DNA of 11,487 nt from Anaerolineales bacterium. Lineage in GTDB: Bacteria; Chloroflexota; Anaerolineae; Anaerolineales; UBA6663. The position numbers and the translations under genes were made by a program. The notes under the pieces are model-generated. The model was not told the DNA's origin. It saw only the letters and a program-made list of their open reading frames with translations, and ran no database searches. Numbering within the stretch: the first letter of the stretch is position 1; each line of letters begins with the position of its first letter. The DNA lies in assembly GCA_017999235.1 (NCBI GenBank), contig JAGOBN010000054.1:1-11487 (forward strand), read 5' to 3'. Shown in pieces: positions 5,896-11,487 of the stretch.

Positions 5896-5901
5896 ACTAT
5901 A
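5896..5901 (-). promoter_or_regulatory. Possible -10 box for the intergenic transcript
   Basis: TATAGT on the minus strand is identical to the -10 box proposed for the receiver-GAF gene. The overlapping plus-strand hexamer (5898-5903) is TATAAG, so the site is close to symmetric. No -35 box is apparent, and the surrounding 40 bases are unusually AT-rich for this window. Confidence 0.35.
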
Positions 5902-5977
5902 AGACGAGTTATTTACTCCGAACGGTAAGCGTTGGGCAGGAACAGTGGGATATGACCAACGGAATGTTTACCGGTTG

Positions 5978-8209
5978 TTAACCTGCCAGCGCCGCGCGCA
6001 CGCGGTCCGGTTTCATGGGCAGCCGGCGCAGACGCGCGCCGGTGGCGGCAAAGATAGCATTGCCCACCGCCGGCGCTACCGGCCCAATCGGCGGCTCCCC
6101 GATTCCATAAGGTCCTTCCATCTTGTTGTCGACCAGCTCCGTAAAAACACGGGGAGCTTGGCGGATCGTGAGCACCGGGTAATCACCAAAATTGGTGGCG
6201 TTGACGCGCCCGTCCAGCAGCGTGGCTTCCTCAATCAGGGCCGATGAAACGCCCCACATGACGTTGCCTTCCACTTGCGCGGTCACACTATCCGGGTTGA
6301 TCACCAGTCCGCAATCCAGGGCGCAGTAGATGCTGTCCACACGCACCTCGCCGGTGGCGGTATTCACAGCCACCTCAGCCACTTGCGCCACCACGGTTTG
6401 CACGTCTTCACAGACCGCCACCCCGCGGCCGGCCCGCCAGCCGTCCGCCGGCGCCGCCAGCGGCGTGCCCCACTGGGCCATTTGCGCCACCCGTTCCAGG
6501 ACCCGCCGCATCCGCCGGCCCAACGCGTCGGTTTCCAAATGATCCAGCCGGAATTGCACCGGGTCCGCGCCGGCCGCGTGCGCGGCTTCATCCATAAACG
6601 TCTCGACGGCGAAGGCATTGGGCAGCAGCCCCAGCCCGCGCCAGAACCCAGTCTTGACGGGCGTCTCACGCAGCCAGGCGGTGGTGCGATGGCTGGGGAA
6701 GGCATAATGCCGGGGGATGGCGCCGCGCACCGCGCCAAAATCCCAATTCAGGATGGGCTTCAGGAATGAAGGCAGGATGCCCAGAAAGACCAGCCCACTG
6801 GCTTGCTGGTTCTCCCAACCCGTGATGCGGCCCTCGGGTGAGAGCGCGGCGCGCAGGCGCGCGGCCATTGGCGGGCGCAGATAGCCATGCTGCAATTCCT
6901 CGGCGCGGTCCCAGTGGACGCGCACCGGCACGCCGGCCGCCCGGCTGAGGCGCGCCGCCTCCAGCGCGGCATCGGCCGCTGTTTTGCGCCCGAAGCCGCC
7001 GCCCAAATAGAGCGGATGCACCACCACGTTTTTAGCGTCCACGCCCGTGGCGCGCGCCACGCTGCTCACCAGGCTGGAAGCGCCCTGGGTGGACGTCCAA
7101 ACGTCGGCGCGCCAGACGCCGGCCTCCTGGCGCACGTGCGCCAGCGCCGACATCGGCTCCAGCATCATGTGCGCGGCGAAGGGCGTCTGATATTCCCCTT
7201 CAACCACGGTTCCCGTCCGCAGCGCCGCCGCGACGTCGCCGGCCTCACGCAGGAGCTGGCCGCCGGCGCCGCCCGGCGCCAGGCTGGCTTCCACATCTGC
7301 CTGCTGATCCAGGCGGGGCTTCTCGTTCCACTGCGCGTTCAGCTGCAGTTGCTGCAAGCCGTAGCCGGCGGCTTCCGCTGTCTCCGCCACCACGCCCACA
7401 AAGTCGTCGTCTTGAACCACCTGGATCACGCCGGGCGCTTGCCGCGCCGGCTCCACATTCACACTGCTCAACGTGGCGCCGAAGGTGGGCGGCTTAAGCA
7501 CCTTGCCGAACTTCATCCCCGGCAGGCGCGCGTCAAAACCGTATTGGGCTGCGCCGGTGACCTTGCCGGGCAGGTCCACGCGCGGGGCCGGCGTCCCGAC
7601 CAGCGTGTATTCACTGACGGGCTTCAAGGGCGGGAGGCTTTTATCACCCAGGACTTTAATAATCTGCCGGCCGCCGATCAGGGTGCCGTAGGTGTGCTCG
7701 GTGGGCTGGCCGTTGACGGCAATCACGCCGGCCGTGATGGTCAGCGCGCCGGCCTCTACCCCCAGGGCTTGGGCGGCCTCAGCCAGGAGCATGGCGCGGG
7801 CATACGCGGCGGCCAGGCGCAGGGCCGGATAAACGCTGGAAACGCTGTTGCTGCCGTTCGTGCCGCGCGCATCGGCCGGCAGGCGCGCGGTGTCGCTCAG
7901 CACGATCTCCACCTGATCCAGCGGCAGATACAACTCATCCGCCGCGATCTGCTGGAAGGCGGTGTGCACGCCCTGGCCCATCTCGGCCTTGGGCATGTAG
8001 ACGCGCACCTGGCCGGCCGGCGTAATCTCCAGCCAGCTGTTCGGCTCGGCGTCCACGGGGCTCGTGAATTGATCAAAATTCTCAATCAGGTAGCGGCGGC
8101 CGGTGGTGAAGCCCACGTACAGGCCGGCGGCGGCCGCCACCCCCACGCCGGAGAGAATGAGGAAGCCGCGCCGGCTGAGCCGTTTTTTCGTCTTGGCTTG
8201 CGTGGTCAT
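5978..8209 (-). CDS. Tat-exported molybdopterin-binding large subunit, xanthine dehydrogenase/IorB family
   Basis: A 743-residue large subunit of a molybdenum hydroxylase, of the two-subunit type exemplified by isoquinoline 1-oxidoreductase (IorAB). It binds the molybdopterin cofactor and hydroxylates an aldehyde or N-heterocycle. I cannot infer the substrate. A Tat signal is clear: KKRL then SRRGFLIL at 12-19, followed by a hydrophobic stretch to about 34. Family motifs are [25 protein letters not shown] (403-409) and [18 protein letters not shown] with the catalytic Glu705. I chose the ATG at 8209, because AAGGAG lies six bases upstream and the Tat signal then sits at the N-terminus. An in-frame ATG at 8332 would add 41 Trp/Pro/Cys-rich residues read from inside the upstream gene. 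The gene follows the [2Fe-2S] subunit by ten bases, so the two form one operon. No FAD subunit, cytochrome or maturation factor is nearby. Confidence 0.92.
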   Translation of the reverse strand: MTTQAKTKKRLSRRGFLILSGVGVAAAAGLYVGFTTGRRYLIENFDQFTSPVDAEPNSWLEITPAGQVRVYMPKAEMGQGVHTAFQQIAADELYLPLDQVEIVLSDTARLPADARGTNGSNSVSSVYPALRLAAAYARAMLLAEAAQALGVEAGALTITAGVIAVNGQPTEHTYGTLIGGRQIIKVLGDKSLPPLKPVSEYTLVGTPAPRVDLPGKVTGAAQYGFDARLPGMKFGKVLKPPTFGATLSSVNVEPARQAPGVIQVVQDDDFVGVVAETAEAAGYGLQQLQLNAQWNEKPRLDQQADVEASLAPGGAGGQLLREAGDVAAALRTGTVVEGEYQTPFAAHMMLEPMSALAHVRQEAGVWRADVWTSTQGASSLVSSVARATGVDAKNVVVHPLYLGGGFGRKTAADAALEAARLSRAAGVPVRVHWDRAEELQHGYLRPPMAARLRAALSPEGRITGWENQQASGLVFLGILPSFLKPILNWDFGAVRGAIPRHYAFPSHRTTAWLRETPVKTGFWRGLGLLPNAFAVETFMDEAAHAAGADPVQFRLDHLETDALGRRMRRVLERVAQMAQWGTPLAAPADGWRAGRGVAVCEDVQTVVAQVAEVAVNTATGEVRVDSIYCALDCGLVINPDSVTAQVEGNVMWGVSSALIEEATLLDGRVNATNFGDYPVLTIRQAPRVFTELVDNKMEGPYGIGEPPIGPVAPAVGNAIFAATGARLRRLPMKPDRVRAALAG

Positions 8210-8219
8210 GGTCGGCTCC

Positions 8220-8696
8220 TTAAGCGGCTTGGGCGCGGGCCAGTTCGGCGGCCCGCCGCACGGCTTGTTTGATGCGGTGATAGGTCCCGCACCGGCACAG
8301 GTTTTTTTCCAGCGCCGCCAGGAGGTCTTCATCGCTCGGGTTGGGGTTGGCGTTGACGAAGGCGGCCGCGGTCATGATCTGGCCGCTCATGCACCAGCCG
8401 CATTGCGGCACTTGAACCTCCAGAAAGGCTTGCTGCACGGGGTGCAAGTCCGCGGCCGGGTAGGTGTCCGCCAGGCCTTCGATGGTGGTGAGGGCTTGGC
8501 CGGCCGCCTCGGCCGCCGGCGTCTGGCAGCTGCGCGTGGGGACGCCGTCCAGCCACACGGTGCATGAGCCGCAGAAGCCGCCGCCGCAGCCCAGCCGCGT
8601 GCCGGTCAGGCCGAGCTGGTCGCGCAGGACGTAGATCAGCAGGCGGTTTTCCAGCGGGCCAGCTTCCACAGTCTGGCCGTTGACGAGCAATTCCAT
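8220..8696 (-). CDS. [2Fe-2S] small subunit of a molybdenum hydroxylase (IorA type)
   Basis: A 158-residue electron-transfer subunit carrying two [2Fe-2S] clusters. The plant-ferredoxin-type cluster is held by Cys37, Cys42, Cys45 and Cys57 (GCGGGFCGSC, then RSC). The second, in the helical C-terminal domain, is held by Cys99, Cys102, Cys134 and Cys136 (QCGWCMSGQ and NLCRCGTY). The length is typical of the family. It passes electrons from the molybdenum site of the large subunit to an outside acceptor, probably a cytochrome or quinone-linked carrier since no flavin subunit is encoded here. It has no signal peptide, so it is likely to be exported folded in complex with the Tat-signal-bearing large subunit encoded next. 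The stop codon overlaps the ribosome binding site of that gene. The start has no strong Shine-Dalgarno sequence (GCGAGG at about 6 bases is weak). Confidence 0.95.
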   Translation of the reverse strand: MELLVNGQTVEAGPLENRLLIYVLRDQLGLTGTRLGCGGGFCGSCTVWLDGVPTRSCQTPAAEAAGQALTTIEGLADTYPAADLHPVQQAFLEVQVPQCGWCMSGQIMTAAAFVNANPNPSDEDLLAALEKNLCRCGTYHRIKQAVRRAAELARAQAA

Positions 8697-8726
8697 GTGA
8701 ACCTCGCAGGGGGTGATGTGAGCGTA

Positions 8727-8732
8727 ATTCTA
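8727..8732 (-). promoter_or_regulatory. Possible -10 box of the [2Fe-2S]/molybdopterin subunit operon
   Basis: TAGAAT on the minus strand lies about 30 bases upstream of the small-subunit ATG, the only AT-rich hexamer in the gap. A -35 position would fall on the U-tract side of the pheT terminator, where no TTGACA-like hexamer is obvious. Confidence 0.4.
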
Positions 8733-8744
8733 TCGTCGCCCGGC

Positions 8745-8776
8745 AAAAAAAGCGCCGGCGGGTGAGGCCGGCGCTT
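8745..8776 (-). terminator. Rho-independent terminator of pheT
   Basis: A perfect 10-bp stem (AAGCGCCGGC at 8750-8759 with GCCGGCGCTT at 8767-8776) encloses the loop GGGTGAG. On the minus strand it is followed directly by a run of seven T. It starts 16 bases after the pheT stop and separates the pheST operon from the dehydrogenase operon downstream. Confidence 0.93.
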
Positions 8777-8791
8777 GGGGGTGAGCCAGGA

Positions 8792-11341
8792 TTAACCGCG
8801 CAAGGTGGCGCCCAGCAGATCCTGCAGCCGTTTGACGATCCGGCCGCGCAGTTTGGCGACCTCGCCGTCGGTGAGGGTGCGGTCCGGCGCCTGGTAAGTC
8901 AGGCTGAAGGCCAGGCTCTTCTGGCCGGCGCCCACCTGCTCGCCGCGGTAGACGTCGAAGAGCGTGATGGCGCTGACCAGCGCCCCGCCCACCTGGGCGA
9001 TGACGGCCCGCACCTGCTCGGCCGGCGTCTCATCCGGCACGATCACGGCCAGGTCTTCTTTAACGGGCGGGAACTCCGGCACGGCCGCCACCGGGAAGCG
9101 CTCGTCCACTTGGCCCAGCAGCAGTTCCAGGTCCAGCTCGGCGGCCAGCACCGGCTGATCCGGGAAGTTGAACTGCTCGCGCACGCGCGGGTGGAGTTCG
9201 CCCAGCCAGCCGGCCGGCTGGCCGGCCACCCGCAGCTGCGCGGTGCGGCCCGGCAAGAACGAGGGATGGGCTTCGGGCGCGTATGTGACGTCCGCGATAT
9301 GCAGGCCGGCGGTCAGCGCCTCGACCACGCCCTTGAGGTCGAAGAAATCCAGCGGCGCGGGATCCCCCGCGTGCCAGCTCAGCGGCGCGCGCGCGCCGGT
9401 CAGCACAATGGCCACCCGGCGCGGCTCGGCCGGCAGCGGGCCGGCGGCGGGCAGGAAGGCCTGGCCCACTTCGAACAGCGCCACCCGGCCGCGCAGGCGT
9501 GCGTTGGGGGCGGCCACTTCCAGGACGCTGGCCAGCACGGAATGGCGCATGGCCACGCGCTCCGGCGTGATGGGGTTGAGGAGGGTCACATAGGCCTGGT
9601 CATCGGCCGGCGCCTCGGGCGGCAGCAGCCGGCGCTCTTTTTCCGGCGTGGTCAGGTTGTAGGTCTGCACCTCCTGCAGGGCCGCGCCGCTGGCCACCAG
9701 CACATCGCGCGTCAGTTCTTCCAGCTCCAACGAGCGGTTGCGGCGCTGCGGGGGCAGGCGGTCGGCCAGCTGGGTCTCGGGGACGCGCTCGTAGCCGTAG
9801 ATGCGCGCGATTTCCTCGATCAGGTCGGCTTGGCCGATGACGCCGGCGCCGATATCCAGGCGGTGGTCTGGCACGGTGACGCGCAGGCCGCCGTCGGCCA
9901 GCCGCTCACACTGGAACTCCAGCGCGGCCAGCAGGCGCGTGATCTCGTCCGCGCTCAGGCGGATGCCCAACAAGCGCTCGACCTCGGCCGGCGTGATCGC
10001 CACCGTGACGGTCGGCGCCGGCCGGGGGTACACGTCCACCAGGCCGTGCTGGACCACGCCGCCCGCCCACTGGCGCATCAGCTCGATGCCGCGCGCCACG
10101 CCGCGCACGGTCATGGCGGGATGGATGCCGCGCGCGAAGCGGTAAGAGGCCTCGGAGTGCAGCTTCTGCGCCTGCGACGTTTTGCGGATGTTGATGAACT
10201 CCCAGGCCGCGCCCTCCAGCAGGACGTTGACGGTCTGATCGTTGACCTCGGACTCGGCGCCGCCCATGACGCCGCCCAGCGAGAGCGCGCCGGCGGTGTC
10301 GGCCACCAGGATGGTGAAGTCATCCAGCCGGCGCTCCGCGCCGTCCAGGGTCTTGAGCGTCTCGCCAGGCTGCGGCAGGCGCGTCACGATCGTCGGGACG
10401 CCGCCGCCGGCGCGCTTTACCAGCACGTCATAGTCGAAGGCGTGCAGGGGCTGGCCGATCTCCAACATGACGTAGTTGGTGGCGTCCACGATGTTGTTGA
10501 TCGGGCGCACCCCGCACAGCCGCAGCCGGCGCTGAACCTGGTAGCGGCTGGGGCCGAGGGTGACGCCCTTGAGCAGGGCCGCCACGAAGCGCGGGTTGAG
10601 GTCGGGGTTGGTGATCTGGATCTGGAGCTGGCCCGCGATCTGCGGGCCGGCGGCCTGCACCGCGTAGCTGGGCGGGCGCAGGGTTTGGCCGGTGAGCGCC
10701 GCGATCTCGCGCGCCACGCCCAGCACGTTGATGTTGCGGGCCATGTTGGGGTTGGTCTTGATTGTATAGACCACATCACCCATGTACTCGGCCAGGGGCG
10801 CGCCCACCGGCGCGTCGGCGTCCAGGAAGATGATGCCTTCATGTTCCTCGGAGATGCCCAGCTCTTTCTCCGAGCACACCATCGAGTAAGACTCAATCCC
10901 CCGGATTTTGGCGCGTTTGAGCGTCATCAGCTCGCGGCCGGGCTTGTGGCCGTCATAGAGGACGGCGCCTTCGCGGGCGTAGGCCACCTTGATGGGCTGG
11001 GCCAGCGGCCCCTGCCCTTTGTAGGGGAACAGGTTCGGGGCGCCGGTGAGCACGGTTTGTTCCTGGCCGTAGCCGTCGTCCAGGCGCAGCAGCGTCAGCC
11101 GATCCGCGTTGGGGTGCGCGCCCACTTCCAGCACCTGGGCCACCACGATCTTGGCCGGGTCCCAGCTCAGGCCGTCAGACTTGAATTCCTGCTTTTCGCC
11201 GGGCCGGCGCGCCGGCATGGGCCAGCCGACGTATTCAATCTCTTCGACTTCCAGGCCGCCGAAGGTGAGCTTGTACGCGATCTCCTCCGGGGAGAGCGTG
11301 ATATCGACGAAATCTTTGAGCCAACTGAGCGGTATTTTCAT
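8792..11341 (-). CDS. pheT: Phenylalanyl-tRNA synthetase beta subunit
   Basis: An 849-residue beta subunit of the alpha2-beta2 enzyme that charges tRNA-Phe. The N-terminus MKIPLSWLKDFVDITLSPEE is diagnostic. It is followed by the EMAP/OB-like tRNA-binding domain (about 45-165: VAQVLEVGAHPNADRL, ending KRAKIRGIESYSMVCSEKEL), the B3/B4 domain with its editing pocket (about 220-410), the B5 domain (about 415-500), the catalytic-like core, and the C-terminal anticodon-binding ferredoxin-fold domain (about 755-848, FPPVKEDLAVIVPDE). It is somewhat longer than the roughly 790 residues in E. coli and Thermus, with no single obvious insertion. It is downstream of pheS on the same strand across a 71-base gap. 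No Shine-Dalgarno sequence precedes the ATG, and a terminator follows the stop. Confidence 0.98.
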   Translation of the reverse strand: MKIPLSWLKDFVDITLSPEEIAYKLTFGGLEVEEIEYVGWPMPARRPGEKQEFKSDGLSWDPAKIVVAQVLEVGAHPNADRLTLLRLDDGYGQEQTVLTGAPNLFPYKGQGPLAQPIKVAYAREGAVLYDGHKPGRELMTLKRAKIRGIESYSMVCSEKELGISEEHEGIIFLDADAPVGAPLAEYMGDVVYTIKTNPNMARNINVLGVAREIAALTGQTLRPPSYAVQAAGPQIAGQLQIQITNPDLNPRFVAALLKGVTLGPSRYQVQRRLRLCGVRPINNIVDATNYVMLEIGQPLHAFDYDVLVKRAGGGVPTIVTRLPQPGETLKTLDGAERRLDDFTILVADTAGALSLGGVMGGAESEVNDQTVNVLLEGAAWEFINIRKTSQAQKLHSEASYRFARGIHPAMTVRGVARGIELMRQWAGGVVQHGLVDVYPRPAPTVTVAITPAEVERLLGIRLSADEITRLLAALEFQCERLADGGLRVTVPDHRLDIGAGVIGQADLIEEIARIYGYERVPETQLADRLPPQRRNRSLELEELTRDVLVASGAALQEVQTYNLTTPEKERRLLPPEAPADDQAYVTLLNPITPERVAMRHSVLASVLEVAAPNARLRGRVALFEVGQAFLPAAGPLPAEPRRVAIVLTGARAPLSWHAGDPAPLDFFDLKGVVEALTAGLHIADVTYAPEAHPSFLPGRTAQLRVAGQPAGWLGELHPRVREQFNFPDQPVLAAELDLELLLGQVDERFPVAAVPEFPPVKEDLAVIVPDETPAEQVRAVIAQVGGALVSAITLFDVYRGEQVGAGQKSLAFSLTYQAPDRTLTDGEVAKLRGRIVKRLQDLLGATLRG

Positions 11342-11355
11342 AAGAGTTAGTGGTT

Positions 11356-11412
11356 AGCGGCGGGCGGTTTGTGGCCGGCGCGCCGGCCACTGTCCACTGC
11401 CCACTCGCCGCT
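11356..11412. repeat. Nested palindromes and CCACTNN heptamer repeats between pheS and pheT
   Basis: A perfect 20-base palindrome (11371-11390, GTGGCCGGCG plus its complement) sits inside a wider 7-bp inverted repeat (AGCGGCG at 11356-11362 with CGCCGCT at 11406-11412). Overlapping its right arm are three tandem heptamers of the form CCACTNN (11387-11407). The arrangement fills most of the 71-base spacer of the operon. It has no U-tract, so it is not a terminator. It may be a member of a dispersed repeat family or an mRNA-stabilising structure. Confidence 0.65.
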
Positions 11413-11487
11413 TTAGAATTGTTCCAGAAAGCGCAGATCGTTCTGCAGGAAATAGCGGATGTCCGTGAGGCCGTGCATCAGCATGAC
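11413..11487 (-). CDS. pheS: Phenylalanyl-tRNA synthetase alpha subunit, last 24 codons only
   Basis: The minus-strand frame entering from the right edge encodes 24 residues ending in TDIRYFLQNDLRFLEQF and a TAA at 11415-11413. This is the conserved C-terminus of PheS, part of the catalytic domain, usually seen as a DIR-x-F-x-x-NDLRFL-x-QF pattern. The identity is strengthened by pheT lying next downstream on the same strand, the normal operon order. The rest of the gene lies outside the window. Confidence 0.92.
   Translation of the reverse strand, partial: VMLMHGLTDIRYFLQNDLRFLEQF

Noticed and set aside
5780..5901. Known RNA families (SRP RNA, 6S RNA) for the intergenic hairpins
   Set aside because: The GGAAGNAGC tetraloop region of SRP RNA is absent, and the size and shape do not fit 6S RNA's long rod with a central bubble.
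6887..8272. Plus-strand open frame of 461 codons opposite the molybdopterin subunit
   Set aside because: Antisense shadow of a strongly supported gene. The composition (His, Arg, Gln, Ala, Gly) is typical of a GC-rich antisense frame, and no motif is visible.
8210..8332. N-terminal extension of the molybdopterin subunit to the ATG at 8332
   Set aside because: It would bury the Tat signal 50 residues inside and overlap the iron-sulfur gene. The ATG at 8209 has a good ribosome binding site.
8762..11350. Plus-strand open frame of 862 codons opposite pheT
   Set aside because: It mirrors pheT over its whole length. Its product is a low-complexity His/Gln/Arg/Ala-rich string with no recognisable domain, as produced by the antisense frame of a high-GC gene.
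1..11487. CRISPR array, insertion sequence or defence system
   Set aside because: No regularly spaced repeats, transposase, nuclease or toxin-antitoxin-like genes were found. Repeats are limited to hairpins and the three heptamers near 11387-11407.

Overview
The window is GC-rich (roughly two thirds G+C by eye) and densely coded. It comes from a bacterial chromosome. The genes suggest a free-living bacterium with peptidoglycan synthesis, a Tat export system and a molybdenum-hydroxylase enzyme. Chloroflexota is my best guess, from the style of the REC/GAF proteins, the PBP1C-type penicillin-binding protein and the short intergenic repeats. That is inference, because no 16S or other taxonomic marker is present.

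Layout. Positions 1-413 (minus) hold the 5' part of a helix-turn-helix gene that runs off the left edge. It has a good Shine-Dalgarno sequence and clearly lower GC than everything to its right. It lies just beyond the 3' end of a tRNA-Gly(TCC) gene (482-553, minus), the arrangement expected at the edge of an integrated element. A short divergent promoter region leads to two same-strand signalling genes (628-1803 and 1813-2520). The first is a receiver-GAF protein whose receiver and HisKA-like regions both lack the phospho-accepting residue. The second is a normal receiver fused to a PAS domain. The second gene overlaps by 17 bp, tail to tail, a bifunctional class A penicillin-binding protein of the PBP1C type (2504-4969, minus). 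That gene diverges from rsmG (5069-5785, plus), and the two appear to share a symmetric -10 element.

Between rsmG and the convergent dehydrogenase operon lies a 192-bp gap (5786-5977) with two strong inverted repeats. On the minus strand it has a -10-like box, a C-rich hairpin loop and a U-tract terminator, so it could encode a small RNA of about 110 nt. Next is a two-gene minus-strand operon: an IorA-type [2Fe-2S] subunit (8220-8696) and an IorB-type, Tat-exported molybdopterin subunit (5978-8209). The right end is the minus-strand pheS-pheT operon: pheT complete (8792-11341), only the last 24 codons of pheS inside (11413-11487), and a repeat-rich 71-bp spacer between them. A canonical terminator separates pheT from the dehydrogenase operon.

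Most of the window is ordinary housekeeping and metabolism. The parts that deserve attention are the phosphotransfer-dead signalling protein and its intact neighbour, the candidate small RNA at 5780-5901, the island-like left edge at tRNA-Gly, the apparently leaderless or symmetric promoters, and a strong excess of the palindrome GCCGGC in the GC-rich part. I see no CRISPR array, insertion sequence or recognisable defence system.
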